From: Ectocarpus siliculosus
Taxonomy: Eukaryota > Sar > Phaeophyceae > Ectocarpales > Ectocarpaceae
Direction: 5' to 3'
NCBI GenBank assembly: GCA_000310025.1
Contig: FN649749.1
Span: 481,193-545,192, forward strand
DNA: 64,000 nt
Within the stretch, counting starts at the first letter, position 1. Every line of letters starts with the position of its first letter. Of the stretch, positions 1-10,500 are shown in pieces. Made by a program: the position numbers and the translations under genes. The notes under the pieces are model-generated. The model made no database searches, was not told where the DNA came from, and saw only the letters and a program-made list of their open reading frames with translations.

Positions 1-756
1 CCGAGCCCTGTCCACACCGCCCTGCTCGGGAAATCAAGATACAGCCGTAGTCCCGGTTTAGCGGTTTCCGGTTTAGCGGGATGCCCTGGATAGCGGTTCC
101 AAAATCTCGGGCTGCACCGCAGTACTTAAACTACCATAAAACTGCCAATCCGGTTTAACGGCAATGCTCTGAATATAAGAGCTAATTCCTAGATAGGCCG
201 GGGTCATGAGCCTCACGCAAGGGGAAGATCACACAGGGGCTTTCTTCATATTTTTACGATTGTTTTATGCAGCCGACGCAATATAACTTGCAGTAGTATA
301 TATCTGCGATGATTTTTGCGGTGGCGAGTGCACCCGACCGTTGAATGTTGAATCCGAGTTGGTCATCATCAACATCAACAACATAAAAGAGGCTCTTCCT
401 CTGAAACGTACGGACGGCCGTTGGGATTCGTGCGCATACCGCAATAGTCTTTCCGTAGATGACACAAGATACCACATCCTAGACCAACTCAAAGCTTGGT
501 TGCTCCACACCACAAGGAGTGGCGGTTCCGAAAATGGTGGTTAGGGGACCGTCTCGTGAAGAACTTTCCGACAACATCTCGCTGGGTTTACGCATCCTGT
601 CCGTCGTGGAATAATCGAGCTTAATTCGATACAGGCTGTGTGGTATGTATCTTTTATAACCGACGGTGCAGGAGTGGACCGATGTGTCATATGCATATGC
701 ATATGAGTGTTCAATATCGGCGGTGACTCCTCCCTGCACACCGAAGCAACAGCAAT
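1..756 (+). repeat. Left arm of inverted repeat
   Basis: Pairs with 1301-2056. It starts with ccgagccctgtcc, contains the alternating motif catatgcatatgcatatg near 690, and ends at agcaat (756), after which pairing with the right arm stops. The outer end is rich in repeated 'gcggttt/ccggttta' motifs. Confidence 0.85.
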
Positions 757-1300
757 CGTGAACGCACGTCATGTCTTACGACTGGTGCCGTAAACAAAAT
801 GTGACTCCACAAAAACCCGAGGCTGTCTCGCGGTTCATACCGCGGAGGTTAAGGTTTATGCAAAGACTATGTGACGGAGTGGCTTAACCGCCCCGTAAAG
901 TGAACGTATGTAAGGTACTGGTGTGTTTGGGAGTCCGCTTCTGAAATAGGCATTGAGGCGATTTTATTTGGCGAAGAGAATGTCCGCGAGCTCGTTGAGA
1001 CAGGCGTTTGCAGGCAGTCCAAGTCAAGATAAGACGTCCGCGCATCGTGAGGAGGAGCTCAAACCTAGCTAGCTAGACCTACGAGCTAACAAGTGGGTGA
1101 CCTTCCTCTCAGGATCAGTAGACGCAACCTTGGCCAGAGGGGGAAAATCATGCGACTGATTCCAGCAGACGCGGTGGTCTTTTTTCAGTCTGTCCCACAC
1201 TCTCGCTCTGGCAATTTGTGAGCGTCCTAGATCCTCCTGGTCGGTACCAATCACCCCACAAGAGGGAGCGTGGACACAGCTCGTCGTGGATACCTTTGTT
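757..1300. other. Unique centre of the inverted-repeat element
   Basis: A 544-bp segment between the arms. It contains short open frames but no recognisable protein, RNA or repeat. A frame on the minus strand running from the right arm into this centre (about 1069-1350) has no family resemblance that I can identify. Confidence 0.6.
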
Positions 1301-2056
1301 ATTGCTGTTGCTTCGGTGTGCAGGGAGGAGTCACCGCCAATATTGAACACTCATATGCATATGCATATGACACATCGGTCCACTCCTGCACCGTCGGTTA
1401 TAAAAGATACATACCACACAGCCTGTATCGAATTAAGCTCGATTATTCCACGACGGACAGGATGCGTAAACCCAGCGAGACGTTGTCGGAAAGTTCTTCA
1501 CGAGACGGTCCCCTAACCACCATTTTCGGAACCGCCACTCTTTGTGGTGTGGAGCAACCAAGCTTTGAGTTGGTCTAGGATGTGGTATCTTGTGTCATCT
1601 ACGGAAAGACTATTGCGGTATGCGCACGAATCCCAACGGCCGTCCGTACGTTTCAGAGGAAGAGCCTCTTTTATGTTGTTGATGTTGATGATGACCAACT
1701 CGGATTCAACATTCAACGGTCGGGTGCACTCGCCACCGCAAAAATCATCGCAGATATATACTACTGCAAGTTATATTGCGTCGGCTGCATAAAACAATCG
1801 TAAAAATATGAAGAAAGCCCCTGTGTGATCTTCCCCTTGCGTGAGGCTCATGACCCCGGCCTATCTAGGAATTAGCTCTTATATTCAGAGCATTGCCGTT
1901 AAACCGGATTGGCAGTTTTATGGTAGTTTAAGTACTGCGGTGCAGCCCGAGATTTTGGAACCGCTATCCAGGGCATCCCGCTAAACCGGAAACCGCTAAA
2001 CCGGGACTACGGCTGTATCTTGATTTCCCGAGCAGGGCGGTGTGGACAGGGCTCGG
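1301..2056 (-). repeat. Right arm of inverted repeat
   Basis: Reverse complement of 1-756. Its outer 80 bp or so (about 1963-2045) have a diverged relative in the same orientation at about 14220-14304, so this end belongs to a repeat family present elsewhere. Confidence 0.85.
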
Positions 2057-3040
2057 ACATGGAGATGTTGATAATACCCCCTTGATGTTCGGGGTCTCTG
2101 TCTATTTCTGAACATGATACTCGGACACTCTTCATGTTTTTCCTTCTACCCCCTTCTATGGAGTCTTAGGGGCTTAGCCTTCCCCCTTACACCCTGGGGA
2201 GGCTGTCCTAGGGGGTCAACGGAGGGCAATTGGCTCTTTTGTCCATAGTGGCGAAAGCCATCAGGGGTACGACTTCTCTTTCTGTTCAACGAGCCGTTTT
2301 TTTCTTCACTAAATCGCTACCGCTTATCGCGTATCTTGGAATCGATCTAGCAGTAAGCAGCCCGATGTAGTGGCCATAGTGGAACTGCCGAGATAGTGAC
2401 ATCAACATCTTTTGTCCCACTCCCAACCCGATACAGTGGCATGTTGCCATCATTGAAGATAGGGGTCCCTAAATAGTGGTATTTTGAGAATCTCACACCC
2501 CCAATAGTGGCAATCCGAAACTCGGAGCCCCTCCTGCGCACTGCGCACCCACATACCACATCCGGATGATAGTTGTGGTGGCGACAAAGAAAGTGATCGT
2601 GGCATGGAATGTATATCTTGTTCTATCGAAGGAAAGGAAGAAAAACAAGGATGGCCGATGATCGAGAGCAAGAGCTTTGACCCAGAAGACTTGCCGCACA
2701 ACTAACGCCGCAGGATGATAGAGAGGAGTGGCCGAAAAACGTGCTATTATTCGCGCGAGTTGCGGTCAATGTAAGGAGGATGATGGACGCACTATGAAAC
2801 GAACACGCGTGCAACGTCGCAGCCTTGGTAGTGGTGGTCGGTAGCAGCCTTTGTTGCTATCCTTTCTTTCTTTAATCCGGAGAGTAGCCCAGCCTCCCCA
2901 GTGAAGCCCTCTCACAGAGTTCGTTCCAGATCATAGTCGTGAGAGAATTGTGTTTTCAACCGCTCAGAGACTGACGTCTTTTAATAGGTAGGCCGGTGAG
3001 GACGACGCTAACAATGAAACCACACACACATAGAAGTGCG
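2057..3040. other. Repeat-derived stretch without a gene
   Basis: No coding gene was recognised. Bases about 2248-2515 are clearly related to about 14305-14600: both contain 'gcgtatctt.gaatcgatct', 'agtaagcagcccgat', a series of 'atagtgg' words and 'cactcccaaccc'. The remaining bases up to the first LTR show nothing identifiable. Confidence 0.6.
2248..2515 (+). repeat. Dispersed repeat copy 1
   Basis: Diverged direct repeat of about 14305-14600, sharing ordered blocks such as tcttggaatcgatct, agtaagcagcccgatgtag and cactcccaaccc. In the second copy this block follows almost directly on sequence like the end of the inverted-repeat arm, whereas here about 200 bp intervene. Confidence 0.65.
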
Positions 3041-3309
3041 TGTAGACACGCCTGAAATCAGGCAGGGCCTAGGACCAGAGTCCTCCTCCCGTGGCCTCGG
3101 GGGACTGGTCGATTTACCTTCTTGGTGATGGTAACAGAGTGTATTATTTCACACGAGTCTCTCCCTCTCTTTCCATCTATCTCTCTCTCCTGCCAACATG
3201 CCAACCAGACAGATAGAAACCCAAACCTACCAATCTTAGACATGCAGATATCCAAAAGGCGGCGGCTTCCCACCGTGAACTACTGCTACCGAGGTGCGCT
3301 GCGTCCACA
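3041..3309 (-). repeat. LTR A (3' LTR of element 1)
   Basis: 269-bp LTR bounded by TGTAGACACG and GCGTCCACA (TG...CA). It aligns throughout with LTR B and LTR C but has several substitutions and indels. A purine-rich tract (minus strand, just right of 3309: ttgggggcat) lies where the polypurine tract should be, marking it as the 3' LTR of a minus-strand element. Confidence 0.85.
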
Positions 3310-4164
3310 ATGCCCCCAAAGTTGATTGCTACCGGAGTAGACAATAATCAGCCTGATCTCAGATAGTAGGCACCTGGTAATACTCAAGAAACCAACAGCG
3401 GTGTTTGTGAATGATAAACACCCATACACCGCGATATTATGCCAGACTAATGCCACTCCATTTCGTTAGTCAACGTATGTGTTCAATCCCATACAACACA
3501 CAGAATGCCCGCATGCAACAGTGATAGGCACGCAAGAGATGCACGACCAAGTAAGTACCTTGGCTAAGGCCGCACGCTCGCTATAGAAGAAACTTATGCA
3601 GTGGATGGACGACCCACACACCACCAACAACGTGAAATGGGCACTTTGGCCCCACGCAGGGAGAACGACGAAAGAAACAACAAACCTCGAAGCAACGCAA
3701 AAAACTAGCACGAGGCGCTTCCAGGGGGCGTTGAAATAACTCAAAAGACAAACATACATGTTGCGACGATCTACACGATCGTCGAACAAGCCAATGGCAC
3801 AAAATTCAAAACGTACGCAAACCCGCGAAGAAATACCACAATACAATGTCAGACGGCGGCCTCCACGCAGTTCAACCACAAGGCAACTATTGGACAAGAT
3901 AAGGCACTCCCAACACTAGGCAATGCGGCCGACCGGGACCTACCAATACATGCAAGAGTCAAACTCGCCACAACCAAGGCAGCGCTGGGCATGCTGAAGA
4001 ACGCACACGAAGTAGGCAGCGAATAAATGCTACAGTGTATCAACACTCGAAAAGATAGCCTTCACTCAACTCAAACAAATGCAGCACAAATACGAAGGAA
4101 TTCAGCGAATAAATGCCATTAATACGCAAACAAGACGGCCCTCGCTCCACTCAGACTGAAAAAA
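3310..4164 (-). other. 3' non-coding region of element 1
   Basis: Region between the chromodomain stop and LTR A, homologous to 6683-7490 of element 2. It ends near the chromodomain with diverged tandem units containing 'aagatagccttcactcaactcaa'-like words. Plus-strand reading gives protein-like fragments shared with element 2, but in broken frames. Confidence 0.55.
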
Positions 4165-4881
4165 TCACAACGTAATGCCGTATTGTTGCTTCAACTGAGC
4201 CCGAACTGTTTTCGGTAGACCCAGCCGCCGCAGCTTGGATTTGACAAACTGCGGCGCGGCATCGCAGATCTTGAACAGCTCTTCCCAGGCGTTGTCTTCC
4301 TTGTTGAAACCGACCCATTCCACCTCCATATCAAAGCCAAGGCCGTCCTCCGCCACGGACATGTCCACGATTGCCTTCATCTCGAACTCCCCCTGCGTGA
4401 AAGCATGCTGGAAAACCTCCAACTCGGCCGTGATTTCGAGAGCGGCATCCGCATAGAACCGCAAGCGCGCGATGTGAACATCCCAAACTTCACCTGACAA
4501 GATGTTCTGGACTCCGCTCACATGCGGTCTCTCGGCGGCGACAATCTTCCACGGCCCCGTCCAGGTGTTGAGAAGCATCGGTGTCGACCCACGCCGACGA
4601 ACGCGCGCCACCAAGACGTAGTCCCCCACGACGAAGTCAGGCAGAGTCGCAACACACGCAGACGCCCGGTGCTTACTCCGACTCGCCTGAACCCTGTCGA
4701 CAACTTCTTTGTGCAATTGACGTTGGGCCTCTACGACACACTGCACCTTCAGCCGCAAAGCTTTCTTGTCCAGGACGTCAACCTTCCATTCGGGGGCCTG
4801 TGGACGACGCCAAAGTTGAAAACGCGGTGCGCGGCGCTCTACCAAACATGATGTGGTACGGCGTCGAACCTTATCGTTCAC
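4165..4881 (-). pseudogene. Element 1 integrase C-terminus and chromodomain
   Basis: Continuous 238-residue reading. It shows the integrase C-terminal 'PDFVVGDYVLVARVRR' and 'WTGPWKIVAAERPH' segments typical of Ty3/gypsy elements, then a chromodomain with 'MEVEWVGFNKEDNAWEEL', the conserved W-x-G-(F/Y) ... N-(T/A)-W-E pattern that binds methylated histone tails in chromoviruses. The reading ends at 4165. It belonged to a longer pol polyprotein, and the upstream frame is shifted, so it is classed as a fragment. Confidence 0.8.
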
Positions 4882-4922
4882 GGAAAGCGGTGTTCAATGC
4901 CCATTGCACCGCTGAAACCTAA

Positions 4923-5573
4923 TCAATCAACCCAGTCACGAGTACTGCTCCTCTCTTCCTGAATCATGGCCTTGAGCGTACGAACCACTTGATGCATCAT
5001 GCGCTCGCACGTACCGTTAAACCAGGGAAAGTTGGCGACTGAAATTTTCCGGTCAACACCGAGTGCAGTCTCAAGGGAAGCCATCAGGTGGTTAATGAAA
5101 TGGGAAGCGGTATCACTCACTCAAGTCTCCGGCACCCCCAAGACCTTGCACCACGTCAGGAGATGCGGCGCAGTCAGGCGGGCTGTGCAGGCCCCCGTGG
5201 GCTCCAGCCGAACCCAGTTTGACATGTCGTCCGTGATGGCCAATATGTACTTGAACCCTTCCTCCTCGTCCAAGCCATCTTCCTCTAGCGAGCCGCTCGC
5301 TCCCACATGAAGATAGTCAAAATGAACAACTTCGCCAGGACGCGTGCCGTGGACGGCCTCCCCAAGTGGGCGAGGCACCTTCTCCCCCGCCTTGGAATCC
5401 GTATGATTCAGGCAACGCTTGGCAAAATCGGTAATATGCTCTCCCATTTGAAACCAGCAACAGTACTCCGCAACCGCTGCAAGGTGGCGACGGCGCCACG
5501 ATGCCCAGCTTCTTTCATGTGCGCACAGACCATCAGTCCCACCTGCAAAGCCCCAACTTGGTCTGGGATCCAA
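4923..5573 (-). pseudogene. Element 1 integrase core
   Basis: Minus-strand reading with integrase hallmarks. The first catalytic Asp lies in 'EVVHFDYLHVG', the second in 'SDTASHF', and the Glu in 'FNGTCERMMHQ'. An in-frame stop at 5121-5123 separates the second Asp from the preceding core. The zinc-binding segment reads 'RCLNH', so the second Cys of the usual C-x2-C is replaced by His. Upstream (5408-5773) the frame shifts, separating it from the HHCC start 'CAHMKEAGHRG'. Unlike element 2, all three DDE residues are still encoded here. Confidence 0.75.
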
Positions 5574-5615
5574 AGCACGTCACGTCCATTCATGCCCACG
5601 CGAAACAACCCCTCA

Positions 5616-6400
5616 CTATCCAGAGTGGCCGTCCCCACCGCCATCGAAAATGACGTGGCAGGTCCGGCAAGCGCTCCGAGGGTACGCCGCGCCGCTTGTT
5701 GTGCATCTTTTACGACTAGACGGCATAACGGCATCAGGTTCGCTGGGGGCATAAACCGCGGCAGCACGAACACTTACTGACGGAACAGAGACCCACCGCA
5801 ACAGAAGGTCCCCCCAGCAATTGCGCTCACCCGAAATGTGCCTGATGGTGTAATCGTACTGGCCCAAGACAGCTTTCCACTGGTCGACGCGCTGAGCCGT
5901 GGTTGTCGCTACGGAAGACACGCAAGCCTCTCTGGGTCATTGATGTACGCGAGATTACGGTGGTCTGTGCCGATATGAACGCCATTCCAAAGCAAATAAC
6001 GCTATGCACGATCGCGTACCCTGCCTTGTCCACCGTGGCCCACCTCTGCTGCGCGCCCTTGAATGTACCGCTCACAAACCCCATCGGCTCATGAGCCATA
6101 CCTTCGACAGGAACACCACGGTCCAGATGATCTTTGGGCACTTGGGTGAGAAAACTCCCCCAACCTTCATCGGACGCATCGGGAAACATCAGGACGGCGC
6201 AACCGGGGCGGGGTTGAGACAAAGCAACAGCGCGGAGCATCAAGGTCTTGCGTGGCATTCCACATTTTGACGAGCGCGGGCGTCCGCGCATCCGCGGCGA
6301 TTGCGCAATTCTCCGCCACGCGTTTCGTCCGGCTCTTGGCACCGACCAAGTGCTGCTCCAGAAACACGCGAAGTGGCCACACAACCTCCACCATCCGCGG
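5616..6400 (-). pseudogene. Element 1 RNase H region, truncated and frame-broken
   Basis: Fragments encode 'VLMFPDASDEGWGSFLTQV' and 'EPMGFVSGTFKGAQQRWATV' (about 6215-6020), then 'AVLGQYDYTIRHISGERNCW' (about 5875-5815). This is the RNase H plus connection region that follows RT in Ty3/gypsy elements. The reading is in more than one frame. The upstream RT is absent because the element is cut at 6400. Confidence 0.75.
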
Positions 6401-6682
6401 TGTAGACACGCCTGAAGTCAGGCAGGGCCTAGGACCAGTATCCTCCCCCCGTGGCCTCGGGGGGCTGGTCAATTCAATTCACCTCCTTGGTGATGGTAAA
6501 CACAGTGTATTATTATTGCACACGAGTCTCGTCTCTCTCTCTCTCTCCATCTATCTCTCTCTCCGGCCAACATGCCAACCAGGCAGATAGAAACCCCAAT
6601 CTACCATATCTTTGACATGCATACATATCCAACGGCAGCTTCCCACCGTGAATTACTCCTACTCAGGTGCGCTGCGTCCACA
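6401..6682 (-). repeat. LTR B (3' LTR of element 2, abutting element 1)
   Basis: 282 bp, TGTAGACACG ... GCGTCCACA. It contains two hairpins near its left end: gcctga/tcaggc and ccccccg/cgggggg. The sequence just right of 6682 reads on the minus strand as a G-rich polypurine tract (tttgggggcat), marking a 3' LTR. It also contains a CT-rich tract around 6530-6580. Confidence 0.9.
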
Positions 6683-7490
6683 ATGCCCCCAAAGCTTATT
6701 ACTACCGGTGTAGACACTAATCAGCTTGAACTCAAACAGCAGTAGGCACCTGGTTGTACTCAAGAAGAAAACGACAGCGGTGTTTGTGAATGATAAACAC
6801 CCGTACACGGCGATGTCATGCCTGACTAAATCATGCCGCACCAACTCGTCAGTCAGCGCAATTGTTCAACCTCCCGTGCAAAACGTAGAATGCCCCCATT
6901 CAACAGTGAAGGACCTCGACGCTTCAAACGACAAACACGCACGTGTCGGACGACCACACAAGATTGGCTAAGTCCGGTAGACACGCGTACAGAGAAACTT
7001 ACGCAAGGATGCATGACCAACACACACACCGCAAACAACGCGAAATGGGCAAAGTTGCCACACGCAAGGAAAATGATGAAAAATAACAACCCAGAGGCAA
7101 CGCTGAAAACTGTTACGAGGCGCTTCCAGGGTTGAGTTGAAATATCTCGAAATGCCAAACATACATGGCGAAACGATCGGCATGATCGCTGAACAAGCCA
7201 ATGTCGCGAAATTAGACAAACGTACGTAGCTCGCGAAGAAATACCACCAACACGCTGTCATAAGGCGGCCTCCATGCAGTTCAATCACATGCAAAAGACA
7301 GGCACGCCACAACATAAATGTGCGGCAAGCTGAAGAATGTACAGAAACAGTCAGCGAAGAAAGGCTATCAATGCTCGACAAGATAGCCCTTACTCAACTC
7401 AATCAAATGAAACACAAATGCGAAAGAAGTCAGCGAAGAAAGGCTATCAATGCTCGACAAGATAGCCCTCACTCAACTCAAACAAGTATA
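6683..7490 (-). other. 3' non-coding region of element 2 with a tandem 80-bp repeat
   Basis: About 0.8 kb between the chromodomain stop and the 3' LTR. Near 7351-7486 an approximately 80-bp unit containing cagcgaagaaaggctatcaa and gctcgacaagatagccct is present twice. Plus-strand (antisense) frames have protein-like content shared with element 1; see findings. No sense gene was recognised. Confidence 0.6.
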
Positions 7491-8260
7491 TCACAGGGCA
7501 ATGCCGTATTGGTGCTTCAACTGAGCCCGAACCTTTTTCAGACCCAGCCGCCGCAGCTCGGATTTGACGAACTGCGGCGCGGCATCCCACACCTTGGACA
7601 ACTCTTCCCAGGTGTTCTCTTTCGTGTCGAATCCGACCCACTCTACTTCCACGTCGAACCCAGGGTCATCTTCCGCCACCGACATGTCCACGATCAACGC
7701 CATCTCGAACTCCCCCTGCGTGAAAGCATGCTGAAAGACCTCCTTCTACTCGGCCGTGATTTCGAGAGCGGCATCGGCGTAGAACCGCAAACGCACGACA
7801 TGGACGTCCCGAACTTCCCCCGACACGATGTTCTGGACTCCGTACACATGCAGTCTCTCGGCGGCGACAATCCTCCACGGCCCCGTCCAGGTCATGAGAA
7901 GCGTCGGTGTCGAACCACGCCGGCGAACACGCGCCACCAACACGTAGTCCCCCACCACGAAGTCAGGCAGGATCCCAACTCGCGCAGACGCCTGGTGCTT
8001 ACTCCGACTCGCGTACACCTTGTCGAGGACTTCCTTGTGCAGGTGACGTTGGGCCTCGACGACGTGCTGCACCTTCAGCCGCAAAGACTTGTCATCCAGG
8101 ACGTCTACCTTCCATTCGGCGCCTGTGGACGATGCCAAAGTGGAAAGCGCGGTGCGTGGCGCTCTACCAAACATGACATAGTGCGGCGTCGAACCTTATC
8201 GTTCGCGGAAAGCGGTGTTCAACGCCCATTGCACAGCTGGTACCAGATCAACCCAGTCAC
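7491..8260 (-). pseudogene. Element 2 integrase C-terminus and chromodomain
   Basis: Reads 'LPDFVVGDYVLVARVRRRG' and 'TWTGPWRIVAAERLHV' (about 7970-7850), then a TAG stop at 7746-7748 where element 1 has no stop, then the chromodomain with 'DVEVEWVGFDTKENTWEEL' and the C-terminal 'QFVKSELRRLGL'. The chromodomain is well preserved and would direct integration to heterochromatin marks. The stop makes it non-contiguous with integrase. Confidence 0.8.
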
Positions 8261-8891
8261 GAGTATTCCTCCGTTCTTCCTGAATCATGGCCTTGAGCGT
8301 ACGATTGACCTCGCGCATCATGCGCTCGCACGTACCGTTAGACCAGGGAGAGTTGGCGACTGAAAAATTTCAGTCAACACCGAGTACAGTCTCAAGGGCA
8401 GCCATCAGGTGATTTTTGAAATGGGAAGCGGTATCACTCACCCAAACCTCCGGCACACCCAAGATCTTACACCACGTCAGGAGATGTTGCGCAGTCAGGC
8501 GGGCAGTGCATGCCCCCGTGGGCTCCAGCCAAACCCAGTTGGGCATGTCGTCCATCATGACCAAAATGTACTTGAACCCTGCCTCCTCGTCCAAGCCATC
8601 ATCCCCCAGCGGGCCAGTCGCTGCCACGTAGAGGTAGTAAATATGAACAACTTCGCCAGGGCGCGTGCCATGGACGGTCTCCCCAGGCGGGCGAGGCACC
8701 TTTTCGCCCGCCTTCGAGTCCATGCAATGCAGGCACTGCTTGACGAAGTCAGTGACATGCTCTTCCATCCGAAACCAGCAACAGTACTCCACAACCGCTG
8801 CAAGGTGGCGACGGCGCCACGATGAGCGTCTTTCATGTGCGCACAGACCATCAGTCGCACCTGCAACGCACTCGCCTGATCTGGAATCCAA
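8261..8891 (-). pseudogene. Element 2 integrase, catalytic Asp replaced
   Basis: Contains the zinc knuckle end 'QCLHCMDSKAG' and the core 'FKYILVMMDDMPNWVWLEPT'. The first catalytic Asp position reads Tyr ('EVVHIYYLYV' against 'EVVHFDYLHV' in element 1). The second Asp ('SDTASHFKNH') is present. A TGA stop at 8367-8369 precedes the Glu region ('GTCERMM'). On these grounds this copy cannot encode an active integrase. Confidence 0.8.
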
Positions 8892-9744
8892 AGCACGTAT
8901 CGCCCGTTCATGCCCACGCGAAACAATCCCTCGTCATCCAGAGTCGCCGTCCCCACCACGGTCGAAAATGACGTGGCAGGCCCGGCAAGCGCGCCAAGCT
9001 TTCTCCGCGCCGCTTGTTGTGCATCACATACTACTTGCTTCAACGGCATGGCGGCATCAGCTTCGCTGGGGGCGTAAACCGCGGCAGCGCGAACACTCAC
9101 CGACGGCACAGAGACCCACCGCGACAGAAGATCCCCCCAGCAATTGCGCTCACCCGAAATGTGCCTGATGGTGTAATCGTACTGGCCCAAGACAGCTTTC
9201 CACTGGTCCAGGCGCTGAGCCGTGGTTTTCGCTACGGCAGACACGCAAGCCTCCGGGTCGAAGATGAACGCGAGATGACGGTGGTCGGTTAAAATGTGCA
9301 CGCCATCCCAAAGCAAATACTCCAACCGCTTGAACGTACTCACAATCGCGTACCCTTCCATGTCCACCGTGGCCCACCGCTGCTGCGCGCCTTGAAAGTG
9401 CCGCTCAGAAACCCCATCGGTTCATGGGCCATATCCTCCACAGGAACGCCACGATCCAGCTGGTGTAGGGGCACTTGCGTGAGAAAGCTCCCCCAATGCT
9501 CATCGGATGCATTGGGAAACATGAGGACGGCGCAACCTGGGCGAGGGTGAGACAGAGCAACGGCACAGGCAACAAGGTCTTGCGCGGCAGTCCACGCTTC
9601 GACGAGCGCGGGCGTCCACGCATCCTCAGCGACCGCGCGATTCTCGGCCACGCGCTTCGTCCGGCTCTTGGCACCAACCAAATGCTGCTCCAGAAACACG
9701 CGAAGCGGCCCTCCGCCATCCGCGGCAGAGACGTGCGCAGCCAC
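8826..9744 (-). pseudogene. Element 2 RNase H and integrase zinc-finger start
   Basis: RNase H-like reading: 'CAVLMFPNASDEHWGSFL', then a frame break near 9393, then 'LLWDGVHILTDHRHLAFIFD' and 'AVLGQYDYTIRHISGERNCW'. It continues into the H-x4-H of the integrase zinc finger ('CAHMKDAHRG', about 8850-8825). At the 9393 break one G is missing compared with element 1 (aaggcgcg versus aagggcgcg). Confidence 0.8.
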
Positions 9745-10500
9745 TTTACCGCCTGAAGGAACTGCATCAGCTCGCCAGCCGTCTCAGGACGCCGCATTGT
9801 AGCCAACCCGCTGAGCCGCTCGGGATCGTGCTCGACCTGACCCTCCGAGTACACCATCCCGCACCAAGTGATGCTGGTCTCAAAGAATGTGCACTTGTGG
9901 GCGGCCACGTAAAGGCCAGCCCCCTCCAGACGATCCAGAATCAAGTCAAGGGTGTCAAGCAAGTCATCTTCCCCCAATATACGACATCGTCTACCCAGAC
10001 GAAGCAATTCAGCCCGTCCAAGATGCGCGTAAGGGTGGCCTGGAAATACGACGTGGGGTTCAAAACACCTTGCGGTACTCTCTTGGGCGTGTAGAGGCCG
10101 CCCGGCGTAGCAATCGTGAAAATTTCCTGCGCTTCCGAAGCCAAGGGGCACTGCCAATACCCTTGCAAGAGGTCCAAGCTCCCATAGAACTTGGCCGCAC
10201 TGAGCTGAGCCATACTGGCTTCAGGGTTCGGCATCACACCAGGCACCTTCTCTACTTGCTTGTTTGCCGCACGAAAGTCACTCACCAGCCGGTATCCCCC
10301 TTTCTTCGGAGTCGCCATCGCGGCGCTGGCCCACACGGCCTGCATGTTGAGGAACACCAACCCCAACGCGACCAGCGACGCCATGCACCCCGCCAGCCAC
10401 GCGGTCTTGATCGGGTTGTACACCCGCGGTCGCGCTTTAACCGGTCGCGCTCCGGGCTTAAGGGTGACCCGTAGAGGCTCGAGGTTCGCGGGAGGGTCAC
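9745..10500 (-). pseudogene. Element 2 reverse transcriptase
   Basis: Reads 'GYRLVSDFRAANKQ', 'GSLDLLQGYWQCPL', 'FTIATPGGLYTPKRVPQG' and the catalytic box 'CFVWVDDVVYW', the ordered RT motifs of Ty3/gypsy pol. The thumb follows in a shifted frame ('LDLILDRLEGAGLYVAAHKC', 'ERLSGLATMRRPETAGELMQ'). Frame breaks lie near 10500, 9973 (a G run) and 9715. Confidence 0.9.

Larger units (their letters stand above)
1..2056. mobile_element. Large inverted-repeat (foldback-like) element
   Basis: Bases 1-756 are the reverse complement of 1301-2056 at constant register (paired coordinates sum to 2057), enclosing a unique 544-bp centre. Translated stretches of the two arms differ at only about three residues per 97, so the arms are nearly identical. 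The first base of the window already pairs, so the element may begin before the window, and no target-site duplication can be tested. No transposase was recognised; the open frames inside match nothing I know. It could be a non-autonomous DNA transposon with very long terminal inverted repeats, or a palindromic duplication. Confidence 0.8.
3041..6400 (-). mobile_element. Truncated Ty3/gypsy-type chromodomain retroelement (element 1)
   Basis: Minus-strand retroelement fragment. From its 3' end it has an LTR (3041-3309), a long 3' non-coding region (3310-4164), a chromodomain, the integrase core, and part of RNase H. Homology to the neighbouring full element stops at ccatccgcgg (6400), where the next LTR begins without a target-site duplication. 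Gag, protease and most of RT are missing. Several frame changes break the remaining coding region. The LTR differs more from 6401-6682 than the latter differs from the right-hand LTR, so this is an older or separate copy. Confidence 0.85.

Noticed and set aside
1270-1803. Overlapping open frames in the inverted-repeat arms
   Set aside because: Both arms encode the same short peptides in several frames with no family resemblance and no codon signal; probably chance.
7320-8363. 347-codon open frame on the plus strand
   Set aside because: It lies antisense to the retroelement integrase/chromodomain and its length is due to the high GC of that coding region; only its first 50 codons overlap the possible antisense gene discussed in the findings.
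9887-10474. 195-codon plus-strand open frame
   Set aside because: Shadow of the reverse transcriptase coding strand; no protein-like motifs in this direction.
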